41,166 bases of DNA from an uncultured Caulobacterales bacterium (GCA_903900155.1 CAIUMD010000081.1:1-41166), one strand, 5' to 3'; positions 8,681-16,186 are shown, numbered from the stretch's first letter. Notes: generated by a model not told the origin, from the sequence alone. A program made the numbers and translations.

Positions 8681-8959
8681 TCAGCGATCTTCCTGGGCGT
8701 GGAAGATGCGCAGGATGATCACGTCCCGAGGCTGCACATCGTACTGGATGACGTAGCCGGCGGAGCCGAAGGGAACGATGAGTTCGCGCAGGCCCTCTGG
8801 AACCTGCCGGCCCCTTTCGGGAAATTGTCCCAGAGACCTATAGGCGTTCACGATGGTGTCGACGGCCCTAGGTGTGGCGTGAGGGGCGCGCTCCTCCAGC
8901 CAATGTCTGAGGCGATCAAGGTCGCGTCTCGCTGTCGGCGAGAATTGGATGGTCCTCAT
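8681..8959 (-). CDS. ParE/RelE-superfamily toxin
   Basis: The 92-residue product begins [17 protein letters not shown] and contains the family pattern of an N-terminal strand, the helix [14 protein letters not shown], a middle helix ([20 protein letters not shown]) and C-terminal strands ([25 protein letters not shown]). This is the ParE-type fold of type II toxins, which usually poison gyrase, while RelE relatives cleave mRNA; the text alone does not settle which. The ATG at 8959 overlaps the antitoxin stop by four bases (ATGA), the normal antitoxin-first order. The open frame extends upstream to 9025, but that extension lies inside the antitoxin gene and lacks family similarity. Confidence 0.9.
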   Translation of the reverse strand: MRTIQFSPTARRDLDRLRHWLEERAPHATPRAVDTIVNAYRSLGQFPERGRQVPEGLRELIVPFGSAGYVIQYDVQPRDVIILRIFHAQEDR

Positions 8960-9252
8960 CCGCGAACGCGGGGGCGAGGCTCTGGTGGCGGAAGTTCGGC
9001 GTCGGTCCCCCAGGACCGCATCCATTTCTCGACGTCCTCAAGAGGAATGCCGCCGTTGCGCAAGGTTTCGTCAGCCTCACGCCGGAGTTCCTTCCAGTAG
9101 GCGTCATCTTCCTTGTAAGGATCGAGCCCCGCATAGGCGTCGAGCAGCTGGGTGGCGTACTCGTCCAGGCTCTTGCCAAGGTCGTCGGACGCGGCCTTGA
9201 GGCGCTCGGCGAGCGCCGCACTGATCTTCAGGGTGTGATCACCGTCGGCCAT
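8956..9252 (-). CDS. Ribbon-helix-helix antitoxin of a ParDE-type pair
   Basis: The 98-residue protein starts MADGDHTLKIS and shows a ribbon-helix-helix pattern: a strand (HTLKISAA), helix A (LAERLKAASDDL) and helix B (LDEYATQLLDAY). This part should dimerise and bind its own promoter. A long acidic C-terminal part (YKEDDAYWKELRREADETL to [10 protein letters not shown]) would wrap the toxin. ATG 9252 is chosen over the in-frame ATG 9270 because a TTGACG-N17-CATAGT promoter places transcription start on or next to 9252, which makes the message leaderless and puts ATG 9270 upstream of the start point. It overlaps the toxin gene by four bases. Confidence 0.88.
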   Translation of the reverse strand: MADGDHTLKISAALAERLKAASDDLGKSLDEYATQLLDAYAGLDPYKEDDAYWKELRREADETLRNGGIPLEDVEKWMRSWGTDAELPPPEPRPRVRG

Positions 9253-9258
9253 GTTCTG

Positions 9259-9287
9259 ACTATGTTCCATCCGCCGTTTGTCGTCAA
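9259..9287 (-). promoter_or_regulatory. Promoter of the toxin-antitoxin operon
   Basis: The minus strand reads TTGACG (9287-9282), a 17-base spacer and CATAGT (9264-9259). The -35 matches the Caulobacter housekeeping consensus. Start of transcription is predicted at about 9252, the A of the antitoxin ATG. The antitoxin probably represses here. Confidence 0.55.
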
Positions 9288-9301
9288 CGCCGTCCAGCGC
9301 T

Positions 9302-9934
9302 ATGACCCCGCCCATGATCACGCGCCCGCTCTTCGTCACCCCGCTCTATGAAGCCTCCCTGGCCGGGGAGAAGGGCTTCGACGACTTCATCGACCAGTTG
9401 CACGACGCCTGCATCGCCATCGCCGAGGACGACGACGCCGGTCAGGCCTGGGCCTATAACAAGGGCTATTCCGGCTACACGTCCTACGCCTCGCTGAACG
9501 ACCTGCCGCAGCGCGACAGCCTGTTCGCGGACCTGAAGAAGAAGCTCGACAAGCATGCCCTGGCCTTCGCCAAGGACCTCTGCTTCGACCTGGGCGCGGG
9601 CAAGCTGGTCATGGACAGCTTCTGGATCAACATCCTGGACACGGGCGGCCAGCACACCGGCCACATCCACCCCCACAGCGTCATCTCCGGCACGGTCTAT
9701 GTGACCATCCCGCCGGGCGCCTCGGCCATCAAGTTCGAGGATCCGCGCCTGCCGATGATGATGGCCGCGCCCACCCGCGAGACCGACGCGCCCGAGGGGC
9801 TGCAGCCGTTCGTCTATGTTCAGCCGTCGCCGGGCGCGATCCTGATGTGGGAGAGCTGGCTGCGCCACGAGGTGACGCCCAACCAGGCCGACGAGCAGCG
9901 CATCAGCATCAGCTTCAACTACGCCTGGCGGTAG
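9302..9934 (+). CDS. Putative 2OG-Fe(II) oxygenase (TIGR02466-type)
   Basis: This protein of about 210 residues belongs to the 2-oxoglutarate/iron oxygenase fold. The metal and cosubstrate motif is GQHTGHIHPHSVISGTVYV (iron-binding His with nearby acidic or His ligand), followed by PGASAIKFEDPR, then PSPGAILMWESWLRHEVTPN with the second His, and RISISFNYAW at the end. Such enzymes hydroxylate or otherwise oxidise a substrate using O2, Fe(II) and 2-oxoglutarate; the substrate is unknown. The start is taken as ATG 9302, with ATG 9314 (MITRPLF) equally possible, because neither has a strong ribosome site. It is divergent from the toxin-antitoxin pair and convergent with the lipoprotein gene, 18 bases away. 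Confidence 0.87.
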   Translation: MTPPMITRPLFVTPLYEASLAGEKGFDDFIDQLHDACIAIAEDDDAGQAWAYNKGYSGYTSYASLNDLPQRDSLFADLKKKLDKHALAFAKDLCFDLGAGKLVMDSFWINILDTGGQHTGHIHPHSVISGTVYVTIPPGASAIKFEDPRLPMMMAAPTRETDAPEGLQPFVYVQPSPGAILMWESWLRHEVTPNQADEQRISISFNYAWR

Positions 9935-9952
9935 GTCGGGCGATAGCGGGCT

Positions 9953-10510
9953 CTACGGCCCGCAGGTCCAGGTCCCCTCGATGACCCGCTTGGCGCCGTC
10001 GGCGCGGTCGTAGGTCAGGGTGGCGGGGTAGGCGGGAGACTCGCCGCCGCCGGCCGGCTTGCCGGTGATGGCGATCTTGATGGTCTTGCCCTGGCCGCTG
10101 AAGGTCGCGCCGTTGACCATGGCGTCATAGCCGCCCGGGGCGACGATGCGCTCGACATAGTCGCCAACCTTGACCAGGCCGTGGGCGGCTTCCTTGAGGC
10201 CGGAATAGCCCAGCGCATAGAGCAGGGGATCCGTCCCCTCGGCGCGGAAGCTGCAGCCCAGCTCGCCCTCCAGCTTGTTGGCCGCGAAGTCGTCCTGGGT
10301 CAGGCCCGACAGGGTGATTTGCGAACCGTCGCCGCCCACCGTGGGGCTGTCGTTCGGCGCGGCGGTGACGGGCGCGGGCACGGCCGGCGCGACGGCCGGG
10401 GTGCGCACCTCGTCCGACGCGGGCGGCGCAGCGGGCTGGTCCTCGGTCTTCTGCTGCGAGCAGGCGGCCAGGACGGCGACCAGCGCCAAGGTCGCGACGT
10501 AACGGATCAT
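9953..10510 (-). CDS. Predicted lipoprotein, function unknown
   Basis: The 185-residue product begins MIRYVATLALVAVLAACSQQ: a lipoprotein signal with lipobox LAAC and acylated C17. A proline/alanine-rich linker to about residue 60 follows, then a compact domain of about 125 residues with only two further cysteines (GCSFRAEG and the last TWTCGP). I do not recognise the domain. The start at 10510 has a purine-rich GGGGGAG upstream. It is downstream of and co-directional with the DUF998 gene, separated by 47 bases, so an operon is possible. Confidence 0.8.
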   Translation of the reverse strand: MIRYVATLALVAVLAACSQQKTEDQPAAPPASDEVRTPAVAPAVPAPVTAAPNDSPTVGGDGSQITLSGLTQDDFAANKLEGELGCSFRAEGTDPLLYALGYSGLKEAAHGLVKVGDYVERIVAPGGYDAMVNGATFSGQGKTIKIAITGKPAGGGESPAYPATLTYDRADGAKRVIEGTWTCGP

Positions 10511-10557
10511 GACGGCGTCTCCCCCAAACAATGCTGTAGTGTCGTTGGGAAAGGGCT

Positions 10558-11190
10558 CTAGACGACAGCCGGTTCCGCCGCCACCGCACTCGCCTTCCAG
10601 CCCTTCTCCAGGGTCCAGGCGGCGATGGCCAGCCACAGCAGGCCCAGGAAGGCGTGGCCGCGCTGCCAGTAGCCGACGTCATAGCCGGTGCGCACGTTCC
10701 ACACGCCGGTCAGCAGGGCGAAGACCAGGAACAGGCCGAAGAACCAGCCCAGCGAGAAGTGGGCCAGGCGCCGATACCCCGGCTTGCCCCACAGGGCCCA
10801 GGCGGTGAACAGCGGCGCGAACTGCATGGCCAGGCCCACCCCGCAGGCGCGGTGCATGGGGTCCGGCCAGTGGAACACCCCGGCGAAGAACGCGCCCAGG
10901 CCCGTCAGCGCCACGAACAGCCCCGCGAAGGCCGAGACCCGCCGCCGGCCGCCGGCTTCCTCCAGCGCATGGGCGAAGCCCGCGCCGGCCAACAGGCCCG
11001 CGACGCCGGCGATCATCATGCCGTAGTTGAAGATCTCGGGCAGGGGGGCCTTGGGGCCGCCCAGCTCGCTGATGAACTGGGCGCCGGCGTCGAAGCCGGG
11101 GAACAGCCGCTGGGCGATGAACACGTCGGCCACCATGATGGCCGGCGCGATCACGCCGATCTTCAGGAAGGCGCCGGTGCGGACGGTCAA
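10558..11190 (-). CDS. DUF998 family integral membrane protein
   Basis: The 210-residue protein has about six hydrophobic segments and matches the DUF998 family: FISELGGPKAPLPEIFNYGMM near the first loop, FFAGVFHWPDPMHRACGVGLAM in the middle, and GYWQRGHAFLGLLWLAI at the end. The family has no settled function. The only start near the homologous N-terminus is TTG at 11190 (MTVRTGAFLKIG). Directly upstream is the terminator of the peptidase gene, so the gene needs its own promoter within a short gap, and the TTG choice should be treated with care. Confidence 0.75.
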   Translation of the reverse strand: MTVRTGAFLKIGVIAPAIMVADVFIAQRLFPGFDAGAQFISELGGPKAPLPEIFNYGMMIAGVAGLLAGAGFAHALEEAGGRRRVSAFAGLFVALTGLGAFFAGVFHWPDPMHRACGVGLAMQFAPLFTAWALWGKPGYRRLAHFSLGWFFGLFLVFALLTGVWNVRTGYDVGYWQRGHAFLGLLWLAIAAWTLEKGWKASAVAAEPAVV

Positions 11191-11210
11191 CGCGAAGGAT
11201 CCGAGGTCAC

Positions 11211-11247
11211 AAAAGAAGAGGGCGGCAGAATCCCTTCCGCCGCCCTC
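11211..11247 (-). terminator. Intrinsic terminator downstream of the M28 peptidase gene
   Basis: On the minus strand a perfect 9-bp stem (GAGGGCGGC at 11247-11239, GCCGCCCTC at 11226-11218) with a 12-base loop is followed by TTCTTTT. It would end minus-strand transcripts coming from the peptidase gene. Confidence 0.7.
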
Positions 11248-11300
11248 CGGGTCAATCAGGCTTTTCAGCCCAGTTTGGATTGTCTGATCGCCCTGCGGCC

Positions 11301-11393
11301 GTCCTCGCCCTTCGACAGGCTCAGGGTGAGGACGACTGGTGCGCCGTATCAGTAGAAAACCTCACCCTGAGCTTGTCGAAGGGCGTGGTTTTC
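11301..11393. repeat. Two dispersed hairpin repeats in inverted orientation
   Basis: The first copy has arms GTCCTC (11301-11306) and GAGGAC (11328-11333) around CCTTCGACAGGCTCAGGG. The second has arms GAAAACC (11355-11361) and GGTTTTC (11387-11393) around CCCTGAGCTTGTCGAAGG. The cores are near-perfect reverse complements of each other, so the pair can form separate hairpins or one long one. The second copy and its flank match the element at 13-62. It ends 8 bases from the stop codon of the peptidase gene. Confidence 0.7.
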
Positions 11394-11401
11394 GCACCCG
11401 C

Positions 11402-13129
11402 TCACTTCGCCGCCGACGGATGCCCCGCGGGCGCGAACGTGCCGCCGAAGAAGTCCCCCTTCTTCCAGACCGGACGGGCCGGGGCGTTGGCCAGTTCGCG
11501 GGCGATCTCGTAGTTCACCAGGGCGAACTTGGCGGCCGCGTTGTAGTCGATCGGCTGGTTCAGGTCATCGCCCGGGTGGTGGTAGTTGGTCTTCAGGAAG
11601 GTGGTGAAGGCCTTCTCGCCGCCGTTCTGGAAGCCGGTCATCAGGAACACCGACGGCACGCCCTGCTCGACGAAACGGTAGTGGTCCGAGCGGGTGAACA
11701 GGCCTTCTTCCGGCAGCGGGTCGCCCGACAGCGCCACGCCCACGCGGGCGCCGGCGTGCTTGACGGCCTCGCCCACGGTCGAGCGGTCGGCGCCGAACGC
11801 GATCACGTCGGTGAACGGGTACAGCAGCACCGGCATGTCCAGGTTCACGTCGGCGGCGATGTCGGCCTTCGGCACGGTCGGGTTGTTGGCGAAGTAGTCC
11901 GAGCCGACCAGGCCCTTCTCTTCACCGGTCACGGCCAGCAGGATGATCGAGCGCTTGGGGCGCATCTTGCTGTCCTTGAAGCCGCGGGCGACCTCCAGCA
12001 GCGTGGCGACGCCCGAGGCGTTGTCCAGGGCGCCGTTGTTGATGCGGTCCTCGCCCGGCTTGGCGTTGTCCTTGACGCCGATGTGGTCCAGGTGCGCCGA
12101 CAGGATGATGGTTTGGGCCTTCAGCGTCGGGTCCGAGCCTTCGATGACGCCGACGACATTGCTGCTTTCGCGCTTCTCGATCTCGGTCTTCAGCGTGATC
12201 CTGACCTTGCCCGGCAGGGCGAAGCCCTTGACCGCGCCGGCCGGGGTCTCGGCCTGTTCCAGGATCGTCGCCAGCGGGGTCGAGGAGCCGGCGAACAGCT
12301 TCTCGGCGCCCTGCAGGCTGATGGTGGCCAGCGACGGGGCCGACGGCGCGCGGATGGCGCCGACGTCCTGGGCGTTGCGCCAGATCACCCGCCATTCCTT
12401 CATGCCCGCCAGGCCGCGCGCGAACGGACGGCGCTTTTCGCTGCTGGTGGTCGGGATGATCAGCACGCCGATCGCGCCGCGCTTGGCGGCCTCGACGCGC
12501 TTGGTGTTGGGGTTGCTGAAGTGGGCGCGTTCCTCGGTCTGGATCGAGGTGGGGGCGCCGGTCAGGATGACCACGACCTTGCCCTTCACGTCCAGGCCGG
12601 CATAGTCGTCGCGACCGCGCGAGGGATCGACCACGCCGAAGCCGGCGAACACGAGCGGCGCGTCGATATCGACGTCGGCGGCCTGGGCCTGGGAGCCCGG
12701 CAGGTAGTCTTCACCGTACTTCAGGGCGACGGCGTGGCCATCGGCGCCGGTGACGCTGATCGCGCCGTCGGTGGCCGGGCGGTGGGCCAGCAGCGGCACG
12801 TGCTGCTGGTAGCTGACGCCGGTGGTCAGCTTGTCGCCGGCCGGCTTGACGCCCAGCAGGGCGTATTGGGCGGCCACGTAGTTGGCGGCGATGTCGTAGC
12901 CGCGCGTGCCGGCCTCGCGGCCTTCCATGGCGTCGTCGGCCAGGAAGGTCATGTGGGCCTTGATGGCCTCGGCCGACGGCGTGAAGTCCGAAGCCGGCGC
13001 GGCTTTCTTGGCCACCTTGGCGGGGGCCATCTTCGCCGGGGTCGGCTTGGCGGGCGTGGCGGCGAGGACCGGTTGAACGGCCATGAGCAGGGCGGCGCTG
13101 GCGAGCGCGGCGCGGCGCGTAAACGACAT
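11402..13129 (-). CDS. M28 family zinc metallopeptidase with PA domain
   Basis: The 575-residue protein starts MSFTRRAALASAALLMAVQPVLAA, a signal peptide, then an Ala/Pro/Lys-rich linker. A protease-associated (PA) insert lies around residues 130-280 (VDIDAPLVFAGFGV..DYAGLDVKGKVVVIL). The peptidase core holds the metal-site motifs LSAHLDHIGVK, NNGALDNASGVATLLE, TGEEKGLVGSDYF and RSDHYRFVEQGVPSVFL, which supply the His, Asp, Glu and His ligands of the co-catalytic zinc pair. Such enzymes are secreted aminopeptidases. An open frame continues upstream, but only ATG 13129 gives a signal peptide. The gene ends near the hairpin repeats at 11301-11393. Confidence 0.92.
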   Translation of the reverse strand: MSFTRRAALASAALLMAVQPVLAATPAKPTPAKMAPAKVAKKAAPASDFTPSAEAIKAHMTFLADDAMEGREAGTRGYDIAANYVAAQYALLGVKPAGDKLTTGVSYQQHVPLLAHRPATDGAISVTGADGHAVALKYGEDYLPGSQAQAADVDIDAPLVFAGFGVVDPSRGRDDYAGLDVKGKVVVILTGAPTSIQTEERAHFSNPNTKRVEAAKRGAIGVLIIPTTSSEKRRPFARGLAGMKEWRVIWRNAQDVGAIRAPSAPSLATISLQGAEKLFAGSSTPLATILEQAETPAGAVKGFALPGKVRITLKTEIEKRESSNVVGVIEGSDPTLKAQTIILSAHLDHIGVKDNAKPGEDRINNGALDNASGVATLLEVARGFKDSKMRPKRSIILLAVTGEEKGLVGSDYFANNPTVPKADIAADVNLDMPVLLYPFTDVIAFGADRSTVGEAVKHAGARVGVALSGDPLPEEGLFTRSDHYRFVEQGVPSVFLMTGFQNGGEKAFTTFLKTNYHHPGDDLNQPIDYNAAAKFALVNYEIARELANAPARPVWKKGDFFGGTFAPAGHPSAAK

Positions 13130-13382
13130 GTCTGTGAGGAGCCTTCTCAAAAGGCAGGCCGCCCCCGGCCCGCATAGGGGGCGAACCATGTCGATGCCGT
13201 GACAGCTTGTCGAGACGGCCCAGTCTGAACGTTTTGTAATGTTGGGCAGGATTTCCCGCCGCGAACGGCGTTCTCGCAACAGTGCTCGCGCGCCGGGCGA
13301 GGGCAAGGCCAGCAACGGCCCTCGCCGGTTCGGTTAGCGGCAGATTCACCCTGCCCACAACCCCGATTTGGGTCCCCGAAAT

Positions 13383-13452
13383 ATGGTTAACCCGTGTAAA
13401 AAATTATGACCAAGGTGTGAATTTTACCATTTTTGGTTGCAACCGCTTAACC
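13383..13452 (+). promoter_or_regulatory. AT-rich upstream region with CtrA-like half-sites
   Basis: The gap between the divergent peptidase gene and the small rod-like gene is unusually AT-rich. It holds ATGGTTAA (13383-13390, the reverse complement of TTAACCAT), TTAACC (13447-13452) and a 10-bp palindrome GGTTGCAACC (13435-13444). TTAACC half-sites are part of the Caulobacter CtrA box, but the full TTAA-N7-TTAA spacing is not present, so CtrA control is only a suggestion. Confidence 0.25.
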
Positions 13453-13506
13453 CAACCGGCGCGATAACCAACGTCAAGAACGGCATTTTCCTCTTGGGGG
13501 ACACCG

Positions 13507-13761
13507 ATGCACGCAATCTCGATCGCCGCCTCCGGCATGATGGCCGCCGCCAACCGCCTCAATGCGTCGGCGCAGCGCGTGGCCACGGCGGACGCCCGGG
13601 CCGACCGCGCGCAGACGCCTGGAGACAAGACGCTCGGGGACGTCGACTACGTCAACGAGCGGGTCCAGCAGATCGGCGCCGCTGCCGACTTCAAGGCCAA
13701 TGCGGCGGTGATCCGCACGGCCGACGAAATGACCGGAGCCCTGCTCAACCTCAAGGTCTGA
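13507..13761 (+). CDS. Short flagellar-rod-like protein
   Basis: The 84-residue product begins MHAISIAASGMMAAANRLNASAQRVA and ends NAAVIRTADEMTGALLNLKV. Both ends look like the terminal helices of flagellar axial proteins (FlgB, FlgC, FlgG, FlgE): an N-terminal I..ASGM.A...RL..SA.N/RVA, and a C-terminal helix with repeated hydrophobics ending in L.LKV. The whole central domain is missing. GGGGGA lies six bases before the ATG. No flagellar operon is nearby. It may be a minimal rod-related protein with a regulatory or adaptor role, or a relic; the intact ends and good ribosome site argue against a relic. Confidence 0.7.
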   Translation: MHAISIAASGMMAAANRLNASAQRVATADARADRAQTPGDKTLGDVDYVNERVQQIGAAADFKANAAVIRTADEMTGALLNLKV

Positions 13762-13770
13762 GCGTGCTCT

Positions 13771-13850
13771 GAGCGCGGCTAAGCCCGCGCTCCCATGAAG
13801 TTAGAGCCCAGGTCAGCCGGTGCGGTCTCTGCCGCAGCGGATGGGCTCTA
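13771..13850. repeat. Two hairpins downstream of the rod-like gene
   Basis: The first is GAGCGCGG (13771-13778) with CCGCGCTC (13785-13792), without a T-run after it. The second has 9-bp perfect arms TAGAGCCCA (13802-13810) and TGGGCTCTA (13842-13850) that enclose an inner hairpin TGCGG/CCGCA. The outer arms resemble those of the element at 36684-36733 (AGAGCCC/GGGCTCT). They may serve as 3'-end structures. Confidence 0.55.
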
Positions 13851-13897
13851 GCGGCCGGACGCCCAAAGCGCGCCCCCCTTGCAGAGGGCGTTCGGCA

Positions 13898-13937
13898 GCC
13901 GCCTCCCGCTTTGCCCCCTAGTCTTGCGGGAGGCGGC
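13898..13937. repeat. 12-bp perfect inverted repeat
   Basis: GCCGCCTCCCGC (13898-13909) pairs with GCGGGAGGCGGC (13926-13937) across a 16-base loop. It lies between the rod-like gene and carA, in a stretch of about 350 bases with no gene. No T-run follows on either strand. Confidence 0.5.
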
Positions 13938-13945
13938 CCCCATTG

Positions 13946-14118
13946 AATTTCCCTTCTCCCCTTGCGGGAGAAGGTGTCAGCGAAGCTGACGGATGAGGGG
14001 TCGCACAAACGAAAACCGCCGCGACTGGCGGTGAGGCCAATCGCGGCGGATGCTTTCTTCACCCCCTCACCCGACCGCCTTCGGCGGCCACCCTCTCCCG
14101 CAAGGGGAGAGGGGAATT
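13946..14118. repeat. MITE-like intergenic element with terminal inverted repeats
   Basis: The left end (13946-13974, AATTTCCCTTCTCCCCTTGC and on) and the right end (14091-14118, ...CAAGGGGAGAGGGGAATT) are imperfect inverted repeats of about 28 bases. Between them is a region with CAGCGAAGCTGACGGATGAG, a phrase I recall as common in intergenic repeats of Caulobacterales; this is from memory. The right end runs into the carA stop codon (14117-14119), and the interior contains a terminator-like hairpin. Confidence 0.5.
14007..14049 (-). terminator. Intrinsic terminator downstream of carA
   Basis: On the minus strand the 9-bp stem CCGCCGCGA (14049-14041) and TCGCGGCGG (14024-14016) is followed by TTTTCGTTT. 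It lies 68 bases past the carA stop, inside the MITE-like repeat. Confidence 0.6.
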
Positions 14119-15283
14119 ACTTCGCTTTATCCATCAGCCCGGCGAACCGTTCGAACAGGTACAGGCTGTCCGTCGGGCCGGGCGAGGCTTCCGGGTGGTG
14201 CTGGACCGAAAAGACCGGCTTGTCGGCCAGCTGGATGCCGGCGTTGGTGCCGTCGAACAGCGAGACGTGGGTCTCCCGCACCGGAGCCGGCAGGCTCTCG
14301 CTGTCCACGGTGAAGCCGTGGTTCATCGAGACGATCTCGACCTTGCCGGTGGTCAGGTCCTTCACGGGGTGGTTGGCGCCATGGTGGCCCTGTTCCATCT
14401 TCACGGTCTTGGCGCCCAGGGCCAGGGCCAGCATCTGGTGGCCCAGGCAGATGCCGAACACCGGCTTGCCGCTTTCGACCAGCTTCTGGATCTCGGGCAC
14501 GGCGTACTCACCCGTGGCGGCCGGGTCGCCGGGGCCGTTGCTCAGCAGCACGCCGTCCGGATTGCGGGCCAGGATGTCCTCGGCCTTGGTGTCGGCCGGC
14601 ACCACCGTGGCGCGGGCGCCGACATGGGCCAGGGCGCGCAGGATGTTGCGCTTCACGCCGTAGTCGACGACGACCACTTCGTACTTGGGCTTGTCCAGCT
14701 TGGCGTAGCCTTCCGGCCACGACCACAGGCCCTCGTCCCAGGTGAAGGTCTGGGTGGTCGAGGCGTCCTTGGCCAGGTCCAGGCCTTCCAGGCCGGCCCA
14801 TTCGCGGGCCTTGGCGACCAGGGCGTCGAGGTCGAACTTGCCCTCGGGCGAGTGGGCGATGACGCCGTGCGGCATGCCGGTCTCGCGGATCTTGCGGGTC
14901 AGGGCGCGGGTGTCGATCCCGGCCAGGCCGATGACGCCGCGGGTCTTCATCCAGGCGTCGAAGTCGCCGCCGGCGCGCCAGTTGGCCTGCTCGGTCGGCA
15001 CGTCGCGGAATAGGGCGCCGCGGGCGGCCGTCTCGGCCACGCCGGTGATCTGCTCCAGGTCTTCCGAATTCGCGCCCACATTGCCGATGTGCGGGAAGGT
15101 GAAGGCCACGATCTGGGCCATGTAGGACGGGTCGGTCAGGATCTCCTGATAGCCCGTCATGGCGGTGTTGAAGCACACCTCGCCGACCGCGTCGCCGACC
15201 GCGCCGCAGCCCACGCCTTGCAGGATCGTGCCGTCGGCCAGGGCCAGAACGCCGGTAACGCCGGGGAGAAGGTCTTGGGACAT
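14117..15283 (-). CDS. carA: Carbamoyl-phosphate synthase small (glutaminase) subunit
   Basis: The 388-residue protein hydrolyses glutamine and passes ammonia to CarB for carbamoyl phosphate, used in arginine and pyrimidine synthesis. The N-terminal CPSase small-chain domain ([34 protein letters not shown]) is followed by a class I glutamine amidotransferase domain with C279 in [12 protein letters not shown]363 and E365 in [11 protein letters not shown]. The ATG at 15283 is placed by family alignment at MSQDLLPG. carB is not in this window, so the two subunits are not in one operon here. The leader of about 140 bases carries two hairpin-plus-T-run structures. Confidence 0.98.
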   Translation of the reverse strand: MSQDLLPGVTGVLALADGTILQGVGCGAVGDAVGEVCFNTAMTGYQEILTDPSYMAQIVAFTFPHIGNVGANSEDLEQITGVAETAARGALFRDVPTEQANWRAGGDFDAWMKTRGVIGLAGIDTRALTRKIRETGMPHGVIAHSPEGKFDLDALVAKAREWAGLEGLDLAKDASTTQTFTWDEGLWSWPEGYAKLDKPKYEVVVVDYGVKRNILRALAHVGARATVVPADTKAEDILARNPDGVLLSNGPGDPAATGEYAVPEIQKLVESGKPVFGICLGHQMLALALGAKTVKMEQGHHGANHPVKDLTTGKVEIVSMNHGFTVDSESLPAPVRETHVSLFDGTNAGIQLADKPVFSVQHHPEASPGPTDSLYLFERFAGLMDKAK

Positions 15284-15323
15284 TCTGAGGAGCGCTCCTG
15301 CACGCGGTTTGGTGGGTTCATTT

Positions 15324-15417
15324 TTGCAAAAAAGCGGGCAGGGAGTAACCCCGGCCCAGCCCCGGCAAGCCGGGGCGTCTGCTTGCAAGAAAGCGGACGG
15401 GCTTTTGGCCCGTCCGC
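15324..15417 (-). promoter_or_regulatory. Structured carA leader with two terminator-like hairpins
   Basis: On the minus strand the first hairpin has a 10-bp stem (GCGGACGGGC/GCCCGTCCGC, 15417-15393) followed by TTTCTT. A palindrome GCCCCGGC/GCCGGGGC spans 15376-15359. A third, weaker stem (15357-15336) is followed by TTTTTT. The 12-base phrase GCTTTYTTGCAA follows the first and third hairpins (15394-15383 and 15335-15324). This arrangement suggests transcription attenuation before carA; the signal sensed is unknown. Confidence 0.5.
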
Positions 15418-15433
15418 CGCGCAAACGGCGCGG

Positions 15434-15462
15434 TGTATAGGGGGTTAGGGGAGGGGGGGCAA
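15434..15462 (-). promoter_or_regulatory. Likely carA promoter
   Basis: On the minus strand TTGCCC (15462-15457), a 17-base spacer and TATACA (15439-15434) form a housekeeping-type promoter. Start is predicted near 15427, about 10 bases before the first leader hairpin. Confidence 0.5.
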
Positions 15463-15620
15463 CCCCACCTGATCACGCGGATTTCGCTTGGCTCCACATT
15501 CCCGTGATATGCGACCGCGCCCCCTCGCGCGGGCGGCTGAAAAGCCCTTATGGTGAAAGGCTTACAAGCAATCAGACCTCTTTAGGCAAAAGAACCAGAC
15601 GAACACGGGAGGACAGACCC

Positions 15621-15899
15621 ATGCTCGAACTGCGCCCGAATTGCGAGTGCTGTGACGCCAACCTGCCGCCTGACAGCGACGCGGCCCGAATCTGCACCTT
15701 CGAACACACCTTCTGCGCCGACTGCGCGGACGTGCGGTTCGAGACGGCGTGCCCGGACTGCGGCGGCGGGCTGGTGGCGCGGCCGATACGGCCGGAGAGC
15801 CAGCTGCACCGGTACCCGGCGTCGCTGCGGCGAGTGAACCGCGGGCATCGGTACGGGCGGGGTTCCGCCGAGCCGGAAAGGCGGCGGGGCTGGGCTTAG
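15621..15899 (+). CDS. DUF1272 cysteine-rich protein
   Basis: The 92-residue protein begins MLELRPNCECCDANLPPDS and contains seven more or less regularly spaced cysteines (CECC, ICTFEHTFCADC, CPDCGGGL), the DUF1272 pattern, expected to bind zinc. The phrase FEHTFCADCA is typical. The C-terminal third is basic (RRVNRGHRYGRG) and could contact nucleic acid, but no function is established for the family. GGGAGGACA lies before the ATG. It is divergent from carA. Confidence 0.88.
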   Translation: MLELRPNCECCDANLPPDSDAARICTFEHTFCADCADVRFETACPDCGGGLVARPIRPESQLHRYPASLRRVNRGHRYGRGSAEPERRRGWA

Positions 15900-15904
15900 G
15901 CTTT

Positions 15905-16043
15905 AGCGCCCCCCTCCGTCACGATGCGTATCCGCATCGCGCCGCCTCCCCCGCAAGCGGGGCAGGATGGAGCTCTCTTCTCCTCACCCGTGAAACGGGG
16001 GAGGTGGATCGCTGCGGATACGCAGCGAGACGGAGGGGGCGCT
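15905..16043. repeat. Long inverted-repeat element with inner hairpins
   Basis: The outer arms AGCGCCCCCCTCCGTC (15905-15920) and GACGGAGGGGGCGCT (16029-16043) pair with a single bulge. Next to each lies a small hairpin, GATGCG/CGCATC on the left and GCTGCG/CGCAGC on the right, and these also pair with each other. CTCCCCCGCAAGCGGGG and ACCCGTGAAACGGGGG fill the middle. It resembles a mobile intergenic repeat and begins 6 bases after the DUF1272 stop codon. Confidence 0.55.
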
Positions 16044-16186
16044 CAACGGCGTCTGCCAGCACAGCCATTGGTCTGACATTGTTGTCTGAGTAATCGCGCG
16101 CGCCTTCCGCGTCAGCAGCCGCGCTCACTCCGTAAGCCCATAAGATCTGCCACCTCGTGCGCGGGTCTATCCTCCGACCATTCCCG

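Noticed and set aside
11301..11393. Insertion-sequence ends
   Set aside because: The inverted repeats are only about 20-40 bases apart, with no transposase between them and no target-site duplication that I can see.
13383..13401. A complete CtrA box
   Set aside because: TTAACC half-sites are present, but the second TTAA at the required 7-base spacing is missing.
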